Origin: Lachnospiraceae bacterium
GTDB lineage: Bacteria; Bacillota; Clostridia; Lachnospirales; Lachnospiraceae
Assembly: GCA_015258095.1 (NCBI GenBank)
Contig: JABZIV010000018.1
Span: 1 to 40,077 of the forward strand
Length of the DNA stretch: 40,077 bases
Direction: 5' to 3'
In this document: one piece after another, positions 7,558-15,520 of the stretch
Numbering within the stretch: the stretch's first letter is position 1
How the letters are laid out: every line of letters begins with the position of its first letter
Position numbers and translations under genes: made by a program
Notes under the pieces: generated by a model
The model's input: only the letters and a program-made list of their open reading frames with translations
The model's database searches: none
Told to the model about the DNA's origin: nothing

Positions 7558-8927
7558 AAAAAAGACAGATTGCCTTGGGAATGGCAGCCCTTCTCTTCGC
7601 ATCCGGCTTAGCTGCCTGCGGTGCGAAGAAAGAGGAGACGAAGGAAAGCGCGAAGGAGTCGGCGAAAGAGACCGAGGCAAAAGCCGATGCGGGTGAAGAA
7701 AAGGCGGAGGACCTGAAAGCGGACTTAAAGCTTTTCACTTATCCGATTGGACAGTGGGGGAAGAGTGAATCGGTCGATGCGCTCCTGGAAAACTTCAATA
7801 AGAAGTATCCGAATGTGCACGTTTCGGTAGAATACCTGGATTACACGAACGGAGACGATCAGGTCAATACGGCGATTGAAGGAAAAGCGGCACCGGATCT
7901 CATCATGGAAGGCCCGGAAAGACTCGTGGCAAACTGGGGCGCAAAAGGACTTATGGTAGACCTGAAAGATATTTTTGAAGATGAGGCGTCGCAGGACATT
8001 TATAAAAATGTAAAAGATGCCTGTGCATCTTCGGACGGAAAGTACTATGAGTATCCCCTTGCGATGGTTGCGCACTGCATGGCAATCAATAAGACCATGT
8101 TCGAGAAGGCGGATGCCCTCCAGTATATTGATGCAGAAAAGCATACCTGGACGACAGAGAACTTCTTTAAGGCGGTAGAGGCAATCAACAAGAGCGGACA
8201 GAATGATGTTCTTGCCGTATATTGCGGCGGCCAGGGCGGCGATCAGGGAACACGTGCACTGGTGAATAACCTCTATGGCGGAACCTTCACCAATAAAGAG
8301 CATACCGAGTACACGGCAGATTCTCCGGAGAATATCAAAGCACTGGAAGAATTGAAGAAGGCAAAGGGCGTGAACTTTGACCCGGCACTGGTTGGCGGAG
8401 ATGAGATCAATCTTTTCCGTAACGGAACGCTTGCGATGTCTCTTTGCTGGAATTCCGCACAGCAGAACAACAAGGATAACGGAGAAGCCGGAAAGACCAA
8501 CAACGGAGATGAAATCATTCCGATGATGTTCCCGACCGACAAGGGTGACCCGCAGCTTTGCGGCGGTATCTGGGGATTCGGTATCTTCGATAACGGAGAT
8601 GAGAACAAGATTAAAGCGGCAAAGGCTTTCATCCGTTTTATGTGTAACGATCCGGAGCAGGCAAAGCTTTCCGTACAAACTACAGGCTACTTCCCGACCC
8701 ATGAGAAGATGACCGGCGTATACGACGGAACGGAGATTGCCGATACGATGAAGATGTTTACAGAGCAGTTTATGCCTCATTTCGGAGACTACTATCAGGT
8801 TGTTCCGGGCTGGGCACAGGCAAGAACAGAGTGGTGGAATATGTTGCAGAAAATTGGACAGGGCGGAGATGTGAAGACGGAACTCGCTACCTTCCAGGAG
8901 AAAGCAAACGCCGCTGCAAAGTCATAA
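7554..8927 (+). CDS. Sugar (probably sialic acid) ABC transporter substrate-binding lipoprotein
   Basis: A 457-residue family 1 solute-binding protein. The signal peptide ends in lipobox LAAC (Cys22), followed by an acidic/lysine-rich linker (about 25-60) and an MalE-like two-lobe domain. The start at 7554 overlaps the nanE stop in ATGA, with GGAGG seven bases upstream. Position between nanE and nanA, with two permeases downstream, makes N-acetylneuraminate the likely ligand, as in pneumococcal SatA. A terminator hairpin behind the gene would allow more binding protein than permease. The family is clear; the ligand is inferred from context. Confidence 0.88.
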   Translation: MKKRQIALGMAALLFASGLAACGAKKEETKESAKESAKETEAKADAGEEKAEDLKADLKLFTYPIGQWGKSESVDALLENFNKKYPNVHVSVEYLDYTNGDDQVNTAIEGKAAPDLIMEGPERLVANWGAKGLMVDLKDIFEDEASQDIYKNVKDACASSDGKYYEYPLAMVAHCMAINKTMFEKADALQYIDAEKHTWTTENFFKAVEAINKSGQNDVLAVYCGGQGGDQGTRALVNNLYGGTFTNKEHTEYTADSPENIKALEELKKAKGVNFDPALVGGDEINLFRNGTLAMSLCWNSAQQNNKDNGEAGKTNNGDEIIPMMFPTDKGDPQLCGGIWGFGIFDNGDENKIKAAKAFIRFMCNDPEQAKLSVQTTGYFPTHEKMTGVYDGTEIADTMKMFTEQFMPHFGDYYQVVPGWAQARTEWWNMLQKIGQGGDVKTELATFQEKANAAAKS

Positions 8928-8992
8928 TGGAGCATATTGCTCTTTGGATAGGCGATAAATAGCACTTTTCAATACCTTTTCGCATTGAAAGG

Positions 8993-9036
8993 AAGTTCCG
9001 GAAGAGAGAGATAGAAGACTTTTCCGGAACTTTTTT
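8993..9036 (+). terminator. Intra-operon terminator after the binding-protein gene
   Basis: An 11-bp perfect stem, AAGTTCCGGAA (8993-9003) with TTCCGGAACTT (9022-9032), is followed by T's to 9036. Its position between binding protein and permeases suggests partial termination to set protein ratios. A smaller hairpin (8967-8973 with 8984-8990) precedes it. Confidence 0.85.
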
Positions 9037-9091
9037 CGTAAATAAAGCAGAGGGTTTGGAGTAGACTTTCCGGATGAAGGAGATGGAAGTG

Positions 9092-9997
9092 ATGGATGGC
9101 GTGCAAAGTAATAGAAGTAAGATTCTGGTGCAGAGAGAAACACGCTCTGCTTACCTGTTTCTGCTTCCCAGTTTAATTTTCTTTTTAGGATTTGTCATTT
9201 TTCCGATGATTTTATGTGTTTACACCAGTTTTTTCGATGCGACAATGGGAAAAAATGTGGCGGATCAGTTCATCGGTTTAAAAAACTATATGGAGTTGTT
9301 TGGCGACAAGGTTTTCCAAAAAGCCTTGCTGAATACCCTGATTATTGTGCTGGTTTCCGTACCGTTTGTGGCGGTGTTTTCCTTATGGGTTTCTTCTCTC
9401 ATTTATAAGATGAGCGGGCCGGTGCTTTCCGCCTTCCGTTGTATCTTTTATTTACCGGTTGTAACGGGGTCCGTTGCGGTGACCGTGGTATGGAAATGGA
9501 TGTTTCACAATTACTATGGGCTCTTCAACTACGTGGGAACCCATACCGGTCTTTTGGAAAAGAACATCAACTGGCTCGGGGATGCGCGCTTTGCTCTTCC
9601 CTGTATCATCCTGATTCTGATTACGACCTCCGTCGGGCAACCGATTGTGCTCTATGTTTCCGCTCTTGGCAATGTGGACGATTCTCTCGTGGAAGCGGCA
9701 AAGGTGGACGGCGCCACCGACCTCCAGCTCTTCTGGAAGATTAAGTGGCCGCAGATCATGCCGACGACACTGTATATTCTGGTCATTACCACGATTAACA
9801 GTTTCCAGTGTTTTGCCCTGATTCAGCTCTTAACTTCCGGCGGCCCGAACCACAGTACGGATACGGTGATGTACTACATCTACTACACCGCCTTCAAGCT
9901 TTACCGCTATGGCTACGGAAATGCCATGGGTGTCATTCTTGCTGTAATCATTGCATTGCTTTCCGCTTTGCAGTTCCAGCTCGCAAAGGAAAAGTAG
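9092..9997 (+). CDS. Sugar ABC transporter permease (UgpA/MalF type)
   Basis: A 301-residue membrane protein with about six transmembrane segments, the first at AYLFLLPSLIFFLGFVIFP. The family EAA loop is EAAKVDGATDLQLFWKIKWP (roughly residues 206-225), the ATPase docking site. ATG 9092 is preferred because AAGGAG sits nine bases upstream; ATG 9074 in the same frame lacks a good site. It pairs with the permease starting at 10008 to form the channel of the putative sialic acid importer. No ATPase gene is present in this operon. Confidence 0.9.
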   Translation: MDGVQSNRSKILVQRETRSAYLFLLPSLIFFLGFVIFPMILCVYTSFFDATMGKNVADQFIGLKNYMELFGDKVFQKALLNTLIIVLVSVPFVAVFSLWVSSLIYKMSGPVLSAFRCIFYLPVVTGSVAVTVVWKWMFHNYYGLFNYVGTHTGLLEKNINWLGDARFALPCIILILITTSVGQPIVLYVSALGNVDDSLVEAAKVDGATDLQLFWKIKWPQIMPTTLYILVITTINSFQCFALIQLLTSGGPNHSTDTVMYYIYYTAFKLYRYGYGNAMGVILAVIIALLSALQFQLAKEK

Positions 9998-10007
9998 GGG
10001 GTGCCGT

Positions 10008-10910
10008 ATGAAAACAAATCAAAAATCGTTGTATCGCGTGCTGAGCGTGATTGTACTCATCGTTTTGGCATTCCTCTTTCTTTTTCCGCTTTACTGGATT
10101 ATTACCGGTTCATTCAAGACGGCGCAGTCCATCAACGGGACAAGTCCGGATTGGATTCCGAAAGAGTGGGTACTAAACAACTATAAGAAACTTTTTTCCA
10201 GACAGCCGACCGCGCTTTTCAGTTTCAGCCTGCCTTGGATGGGAAAGACGGTAGTTTCCTTCGGACCGAAGGTGCCCGGAGCCGTGCGCTGGCTCTTTAA
10301 CACGGTGTTCATGTCTTTGTCGGCGATGGTTCTGACTTGTGTTACGGCGTCCATGGCGGGATATGCTCTTGCAAAGAAGCGCTTCAGAGGAAGAACGCTT
10401 CTCTTCACCCTGATTGTTTGTGCCATGGCATTACCTAAACAGGTAATTTTAATTCCTTTGATTCGACAAATGTCCTTCTTAAAGTTGTATAATACAATCC
10501 TTGCGGTAATCTTTCCGACAGTGGGTTGGCCCTTCGGTGTCTTCCTTATGAAACAGTTCTCGGAAGGCGTGCCGGGGGAAATGCTGGAAGCCTCCCGTAT
10601 CGACGGCGCGTCCGAGGCAAGAATCTTCACACAGATTGTGCTTCCGATGGTAAAACCCGGTATCGGCGCACTGGCCATTTTTACTTTTATTAACAGCTGG
10701 AACGATTATTTTATGCAGTTAATTATGCTGAGCAGTACGGATAAACTGACGATTTCTCTCGGTATTGCGAAGCTTCAGGCGGAAAATGCCACCGACTTCG
10801 GCATCATCATGGCGGGAGCAGCAGTTGCAGCGGTCCCGATTCTGATTGTCTTCCTGATTTTCCAGCGCTACTTCACACAGGGCATCGCCATGGGTGCGGT
10901 GAAGGGCTAG
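10008..10910 (+). CDS. Sugar ABC transporter permease (UgpE/MalG type)
   Basis: A 300-residue membrane protein. The first transmembrane helix is around VLSVIVLIVLAFLFLFPLYW. The EAA loop is EASRIDGASEARIFTQIVLP, and the C-terminus ends QGIAMGAVKG, which is standard for this family. The start ATG follows an AGGGGG site and lies 10 bases after the previous stop, so the permeases are co-translated. It completes the membrane channel of the importer. Confidence 0.92.
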   Translation: MKTNQKSLYRVLSVIVLIVLAFLFLFPLYWIITGSFKTAQSINGTSPDWIPKEWVLNNYKKLFSRQPTALFSFSLPWMGKTVVSFGPKVPGAVRWLFNTVFMSLSAMVLTCVTASMAGYALAKKRFRGRTLLFTLIVCAMALPKQVILIPLIRQMSFLKLYNTILAVIFPTVGWPFGVFLMKQFSEGVPGEMLEASRIDGASEARIFTQIVLPMVKPGIGALAIFTFINSWNDYFMQLIMLSSTDKLTISLGIAKLQAENATDFGIIMAGAAVAAVPILIVFLIFQRYFTQGIAMGAVKG

Positions 10911-10964
10911 AGTTTTTCTTCAGAAAAACGCAGTCTGAGATGATTTTCCACAGAAAGGAACAGT

Positions 10965-11885
10965 ATGAAAAATACGGAAAAATTCGCAGGAATTATTCCT
11001 GCATTCTATGCTTGTTACGATGAAAAGGGAGAGGTTTCGCCGGAACGCGTCCGTGCGCTTACCCGGTATTTTATCGATGCCGGCGTACAGGGGCTGTATG
11101 TGAACGGCTCTTCCGGAGAGTGTATCTATCTTTCCAAGGAAGACAGAAAGATCATTCTGGAAAATGTTTGTGCGGAGAATCAGGGAAAACTGCGCATCAT
11201 TTGCCACGTTGCCTGCAACAATACGAAAGACTCGGAGGAACTTGCAGCCCATGCGGAGAGTCTCCATGTGGATGCTATCGCTTCGATTCCGCCGATTTAT
11301 TTTCATTTACCAGCTTACAGTATTGCAGAATACTGGAATCGAATTAGTAAAGCGGCACCGAATACCGGTTTTGTTATCTACAATATCCCGCAGCTTGCCG
11401 GAGTGAGCCTGACGAAGGATTTATTCCTGGAGATGAAGAAGAATCCGCAGGTAATTGCAGTGAAAAACAGTTCTATGCCGGTGCAGGATATCGAGATATT
11501 CAAGGCACTCGGCGGAGAAGATTTTGTCGTGTTTAACGGGCCGGATGAGCAGTTCGTCGGCGGTAGAGCGATGGGCGCGACCGGCGGAATCGGCGGTACC
11601 TATGGTGCGATGCCGGAGCTTTTCTTAAAGATGAATGCGCTTTTCCTGGAGAATAAGATTGCGGAAGCAAGAAGCATTCAGGTAAAGGTTAATGAAATCA
11701 TTACCCTGCTTTGCAGCGGGCACGGCAATATGTATGCCATGATTAAAGAGGTGCTTCGGATTCGGAAAGGACTGGACATCGGTTCCGTGAGAAGTCCGTT
11801 AAGCCCGTTAAATCAGGAAGACAAGAAGATTGCCGAAAAGATTGCCAAGGAGATTGATGCGGCAGTTCTGGAGTTTACGAAATAG
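10965..11885 (+). CDS. nanA: N-acetylneuraminate lyase
   Basis: A 306-residue class I aldolase of the DHDPS superfamily that cleaves N-acetylneuraminate to ManNAc and pyruvate. The carboxylate-binding motif is GSSGE. Tyr139 in VIYNIPQ and the Schiff-base Lys167 in VIAVKNSS lie two residues beyond E. coli Tyr137 and Lys165. ATG 10965 follows AAAGGAA. It sits 54 bases after the permease gene, in a spacer containing a repeated 17-mer, and is followed by a terminator-like hairpin. It commits imported sialic acid to breakdown. Confidence 0.96.
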   Translation: MKNTEKFAGIIPAFYACYDEKGEVSPERVRALTRYFIDAGVQGLYVNGSSGECIYLSKEDRKIILENVCAENQGKLRIICHVACNNTKDSEELAAHAESLHVDAIASIPPIYFHLPAYSIAEYWNRISKAAPNTGFVIYNIPQLAGVSLTKDLFLEMKKNPQVIAVKNSSMPVQDIEIFKALGGEDFVVFNGPDEQFVGGRAMGATGGIGGTYGAMPELFLKMNALFLENKIAEARSIQVKVNEIITLLCSGHGNMYAMIKEVLRIRKGLDIGSVRSPLSPLNQEDKKIAEKIAKEIDAAVLEFTK

Positions 11886-11913
11886 ACTGTGTAGCGTTTT
11901 CTACACAACGGAT

Positions 11914-11938
11914 ATCGTACGCGTTGCGTGCGATTTTT
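11914..11938 (+). terminator. Terminator hairpin after nanA
   Basis: A 9-bp stem (11914-11922 with 11926-11934, one G-U) has a 3-nt loop and runs into TTTTT. A smaller hairpin, GTGTAG/CTACAC, precedes it. It probably reduces rather than abolishes expression of the downstream catabolic genes. Confidence 0.75.
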
Positions 11939-11939
11939 C

Positions 11940-12056
11940 GTTCTTAACAAGGGACTGAGGCGAAGTCGGAGACATCTTGTTCTAAACAAGAGACTGAGGC
12001 GAAGCTTGAGACCGCTTGTTTGGAAGAGGAAGCAAAGCGGCGGAATTTTGAGAAAG
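11940..12056 (+). repeat. 39-bp tandem repeats (two good units, one decayed)
   Basis: Units 11940-11978 and 11979-12017 match at 32 of 39 positions and begin GTTCT-AACAAG. A weakly related third unit runs to about 12056. The junction of units 1 and 2 forms a perfect inverted repeat, TCTTGTT-CTA-AACAAGA. The unit start TTCTTAACAAGG recurs exactly at 36359, where another 39-bp array is found. A frame stays open across the repeats, but nothing suggests it is translated. Confidence 0.75.
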
Positions 12057-12081
12057 AAGGGAAGAAACGGGGAGTGCAGCT

Positions 12082-12735
12082 ATGGTAGAAGAAAAAATCA
12101 TTGTTTGTTTCGGAGATTCCAATACACACGGGTATAATAACAAAACAGGCGGGCGCTTTGACCGAAACACCCGCTGGCCGATGGTTTTACAGAAGCTTCT
12201 CGGAGAGTCGTACGGTGTTAAAGAAGAGGGAATGTCGGGGAGAACCACGGTTTTCTGCGATCCCTTGAATGAAGCCATGTCCGGGCTGGACGCGATTCGG
12301 CCGGTACTCTTCACGCACGAACCGGTCTCCCTTCTCATCATCATGCTGGGAACGAATGATGTGAAAGAACGCTTTTCGGCGACGCCGGAAAATATAGCGA
12401 GAGGACTGGACCGCTTACTTAGAAAAGCGGAGGCGGCGAATGAGGCTTTCGTGAATCATAAGGCAAATATCCTGGTCATTGCCCCCTATCCGATTGATGA
12501 GGAATACAGAGAAAGTGCAGTGGGGCAAGATATGGGAGAGGGCTGTGCGGAGAAATCGAGAGCGCTTCCCGCGCTTTTTGAAAGGGTCGCTTTGCAGAAC
12601 CGTTGCCATTTTCTCTCCGCGACGGACATTCCCGGGATGGAAAACTATCCTTATGATTATATGCATTTGAGTCCCAAGGCGCACAGCGCTCTTGCGGAGG
12701 CGATTGCAAAGAAGATGGGAGAATATCTTTCTTAA
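12082..12735 (+). CDS. SGNH/GDSL-family hydrolase, candidate sialate O-acetylesterase
   Basis: A 217-residue cytoplasmic esterase with no signal peptide. Block I is CFGDSNTHG with nucleophile Ser13; block III is MLGTNDVK; block V is YDYMHLSP, giving Asp192 and His195 of the triad. GGGGAG precedes the ATG. It lies between nanA and the ROK kinase in the sialic acid operon. The most likely role is removal of O-acetyl groups from sialic acids or their products so that the lyase can act, analogous to NanS. The SGNH assignment is firm; the substrate is an inference from position. Confidence 0.85.
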   Translation: MVEEKIIVCFGDSNTHGYNNKTGGRFDRNTRWPMVLQKLLGESYGVKEEGMSGRTTVFCDPLNEAMSGLDAIRPVLFTHEPVSLLIIMLGTNDVKERFSATPENIARGLDRLLRKAEAANEAFVNHKANILVIAPYPIDEEYRESAVGQDMGEGCAEKSRALPALFERVALQNRCHFLSATDIPGMENYPYDYMHLSPKAHSALAEAIAKKMGEYLS

Positions 12736-12772
12736 AGAATGCGGTTATGAAAAGAACGGGAGGAAGAAAAGC

Positions 12773-13687
12773 TTGGAAAAGACCTATTTTGCTGTAGATA
12801 TCGGCGGGACCAGTACAAAATATGCGATTCTTGGAGAAAACGGGAGCATTCTTTCCCATGGAGAGATGCCGACCGAAGCGGAAAAGGGCGGTCCGCATAT
12901 TGTGAAGAGAGTGAAAGCGCTGCTTCGGAAGACCCTGGAGGAGCATTCCGCACCTCTTTCCGGTGTTTGTATTTCTACGGCGGGAATTGTAGATGAGGAG
13001 GAAGGAACGATTCTGCATGCCGGTCCGCAGATTCCGGAGTACAAGGGAGTGCAATGGAAGAAGACGATAGAAGAAGCGTTTTCCCTTCCCTGTGAGGTGG
13101 AAAATGATGTGAATTGCGCCGGACTTTGCGAAAACTATTTCGGTGCCGCAAAAGGAAAGAAATCGGTACTGCTGCTTACGATTGGAACCGGAATCGGCGG
13201 ATGCTTCTTGCAGGACGGAGAAATTCATCACGGAATTTCCCACGCGGCAATGGAAATCGGCTATATGCAGATTCCGGGCGGAGAGTTTCAGAATCTTGCC
13301 TCGACCTCAGCCCTCGTAAAACGGGTTGCGAGCAGAAAGAAAGAGCCGGCAGAGAACTGGAACGGCAGAAAGATTTTTGATTTGATGGAAGAAGGAGACA
13401 AAATCTGTGTCGAAGAAGTGGAACGCTTCTCGGATACGCTTTCTCTCGGTATGAGTAATCTCTGCTATGCCTACAATCCGGAAATTCTGATTCTGGGCGG
13501 AGGCGTAATGGGAAGAAAAGAGATTCTTCTTCCGAAGATTTGTGCACATCTGAAAGAACACCTGATTCCGCTCATTTTTGAGCATACCACGGTGGATGCG
13601 GCAACGATGGGAAATCAATCCGGCTTTCTTGGCGCATTTGTTCATTTTCAGAAAAAGCAGGAAGGGAGAAAGCATGCAAAAGTGTAA
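12773..13687 (+). CDS. ROK-family sugar kinase, probable N-acetylmannosamine kinase
   Basis: A 304-residue ATP-dependent sugar kinase. The phosphate motif VDIGGTSTKYAIL is at the N-terminus. ENDVN carries the catalytic Asp, TIGTGIGG is the second phosphate loop, and LILGGGV is near the C-terminus. The start is inferred as TTG 12773 with GGAGG upstream, since no in-frame ATG is well placed. The usual CxCGxxGC zinc motif of ROK kinases is absent: the region reads EIGYMQIPGGEFQNLAST. It would phosphorylate ManNAc, as NanK does, for NanE to epimerise. It overlaps nagA by 14 bases. Confidence 0.85.
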   Translation: MEKTYFAVDIGGTSTKYAILGENGSILSHGEMPTEAEKGGPHIVKRVKALLRKTLEEHSAPLSGVCISTAGIVDEEEGTILHAGPQIPEYKGVQWKKTIEEAFSLPCEVENDVNCAGLCENYFGAAKGKKSVLLLTIGTGIGGCFLQDGEIHHGISHAAMEIGYMQIPGGEFQNLASTSALVKRVASRKKEPAENWNGRKIFDLMEEGDKICVEEVERFSDTLSLGMSNLCYAYNPEILILGGGVMGRKEILLPKICAHLKEHLIPLIFEHTTVDAATMGNQSGFLGAFVHFQKKQEGRKHAKV

Positions 13688-14819
13688 GATTTTTGCGGAG
13701 GATAAGAAGTTTTACTTAGGTACGGTAGCGGTAGAGGACGGTCGCTTTAAGGCTGTAGAGCTCGCGGAGGAACTCGGCGAGAAAGAAGCGTTTGAGAGGA
13801 CGGAACCTTTTCTTGTTCCGGGTCTCATCGATCTGCATTTTCACGGTTGCCTCGGACAGGACTTCTGTGACGGGACAAGAGAAGCCATTACGACGCTTGC
13901 CCGATATGAAATTCGCCATGGGGTGACGGGGATTTGTCCTGCGACACTGACGCTTGCCCTCTCTGACCTTGATCATGTTCTTTCTCTAGCAAGAGCTTAT
14001 AAGGAAGAAGGGATGAAAGAGGGAGAAGCACGGCTTCTCGGGATTAATATGGAGGGCCCGTTTATCAGCCATACGAAGAAAGGGGCGCAGAATGAGAAGT
14101 ATATTTTGCGCTGCGATGAGAAGGTGCTGACCCGGTTTCTGGAAGAATCGGGCGGACTGGTGAAATTCGTCGGACTGGCGCCGGAGGAGAATCCGGGCTT
14201 CGAAGACTTTATCCGGAAGGCGAAGGGAAGGGTGAAGATTTCCCTCGCGCATACCAATGCCGACTTTCCGACAGCACTGGCGGCTTATCGGGCAGGCGCA
14301 AGTCATGCCGTCCATCTTTATAACGCAATGAGCGGCTTGGATCATCGGAATCCCGGCGTGGTCGGTGCCACAGTCGCCAGTAAGGAGGTCTTTGCGGAGC
14401 TCATTACGGATGGTGTGCACGTGCATCCGGAGATGGTGCGGATTGCTTTTCAGCTTCTCGGAGAGGACAGGGTAGTGCTGATCAGCGACAGTCTTCGCTC
14501 GACGGGGATGCCGGACGGTATCTATGATCTGGGCGGACAGAAGGTGGAAAAGAAGGGCGTTCATTGCACCCTTGTGGAAGGAGGGAATCTCGCAGGTTCC
14601 GTTTCCAATGTCTTCGACTGTATGCGTACCGCGGTAAAGGAGATGAATATTCCCTTTAAGAAAGCGCTTCTCGCGGCGACCGTCAATCCGGCAAAGGCAC
14701 TGGGAGTCGACCGGGAACTCGGAAGCATTTCCGTCGGAAAATATGCGGATTATCTTCTTTTGAACAATGCCCTGGAGTTGGAAGCGGTAGTGCAGGCAGG
14801 AAAGCGGATTGCACTTTAA
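13674..14819 (+). CDS. nagA: N-acetylglucosamine-6-phosphate deacetylase
   Basis: A 381-residue amidohydrolase converting GlcNAc-6-phosphate to glucosamine-6-phosphate and acetate. The HxH metal pair is His55 and His57 (DLHFHG). Glu127 lies in NMEGPF. The block HLYNAMSG and the segment TDGVHVHP follow, and the catalytic Asp272 is in ISDSLRSTG. The ATG at 13674 has GGGAGAA upstream and lies within the 3' end of the kinase gene. It is the last gene of the operon; glucosamine-6-phosphate deaminase (nagB) is not in the window. Confidence 0.96.
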   Translation: MQKCKIFAEDKKFYLGTVAVEDGRFKAVELAEELGEKEAFERTEPFLVPGLIDLHFHGCLGQDFCDGTREAITTLARYEIRHGVTGICPATLTLALSDLDHVLSLARAYKEEGMKEGEARLLGINMEGPFISHTKKGAQNEKYILRCDEKVLTRFLEESGGLVKFVGLAPEENPGFEDFIRKAKGRVKISLAHTNADFPTALAAYRAGASHAVHLYNAMSGLDHRNPGVVGATVASKEVFAELITDGVHVHPEMVRIAFQLLGEDRVVLISDSLRSTGMPDGIYDLGGQKVEKKGVHCTLVEGGNLAGSVSNVFDCMRTAVKEMNIPFKKALLAATVNPAKALGVDRELGSISVGKYADYLLLNNALELEAVVQAGKRIAL

Positions 14820-14899
14820 GGAAGTAGAAGCGGAATCGAGCTCTAAAGACCGGCGTGCTATAAGAGACAAACGAAGATTCGACCTGCTGTAAAAATAGA

Positions 14900-14928
14900 T
14901 TGCAAAAAAAGCCTGAATCGTCTAGAGT
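14900..14928 (+). promoter_or_regulatory. Promoter of mscL
   Basis: TTGCAA (14900-14905), a 17-bp spacer and TAGAGT (14923-14928). A small hairpin with a GGAA tetraloop (14941-14947 with 14952-14958) lies in the leader just before the ribosome binding site. Confidence 0.55.
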
Positions 14929-14986
14929 ATCAAAGGCATTGGAGGACGGAAGTTCTCCTTCAACTTGGAATATAGAGGAGTAGACG

Positions 14987-15439
14987 ATGAAAGGATTTTT
15001 AAAGGAGTTTAAAGAGTTCGCATTAAAGGGAAATATGATTGATTTGGCAGTCGGTATGATTATCGGTGCCGCATTCACCGCATTGGTCAACAATATGGTG
15101 AACGACCTGATTATGCCCTTGATTTCCCTTGTTACCGGAAAGATTGATTTTGAAAATATGTTCATTCCCCTTGCGGGACAGACCACGAAAGTCTATAAAG
15201 AGGCAGTAGAGCAGGGCGCGGTTTTTGCGTACGGTTCCTTCCTGACCGCAGTCATCAACTTTCTGATTATGGCATTTGTCGTTTTCGTCTTTGTGAAGCA
15301 GATGAATCGTCTGAAGAAAGAGGCACCGGTTGCGCCGACAGAGAAAGCCTGTCCGTACTGTAAGACCATGATTCCTATCGAAGCGACACGCTGTCCGCAT
15401 TGTACATCCAAGCTGGCAGGCTATGCGGAGTCGGTTTAG
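14987..15439 (+). CDS. mscL: Large-conductance mechanosensitive channel with C-terminal zinc ribbon
   Basis: A 150-residue homopentameric membrane channel that opens under membrane tension to release solutes during osmotic downshock. The N-terminal amphipathic helix MKGFLKEFKEFALKGNMIDL leads into TM1 (AVGMIIGAAFTALVNNMVND). The periplasmic loop and TM2 (about residues 82-104) follow. The C-terminus is unusual: a CPYC-x11-CPHC zinc ribbon (about 122-140) replaces the usual helical bundle. It has its own promoter and terminator, so is monocistronic. GAGGAG precedes the ATG. Confidence 0.95.
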   Translation: MKGFLKEFKEFALKGNMIDLAVGMIIGAAFTALVNNMVNDLIMPLISLVTGKIDFENMFIPLAGQTTKVYKEAVEQGAVFAYGSFLTAVINFLIMAFVVFVFVKQMNRLKKEAPVAPTEKACPYCKTMIPIEATRCPHCTSKLAGYAESV

Positions 15440-15454
15440 AGAGGAAAAGACGGG

Positions 15455-15483
15455 AAGAGGGCAGTGGAATGCTCTCTTTTCTT
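15455..15483 (+). terminator. Intrinsic terminator of mscL
   Basis: An 8-bp stem (15455-15462 with 15471-15478, one G-U) with an 8-nt loop runs into TTTTCTT. Confidence 0.75.
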
Positions 15484-15520
15484 AAATGAAGCGAAACGCA
15501 CGATAGGAAGGTAGGGGAAG

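Noticed and set aside
7725..8780. 351-codon ORF on the minus strand opposite the sugar-binding lipoprotein
   Set aside because: Antisense shadow of a clear lipoprotein gene; the translation looks random.
11928..12137. 69-codon ORF over the 39-bp repeats before the esterase gene
   Set aside because: The periodic translation comes from the tandem repeats; no ribosome binding site, and it runs into the esterase start.
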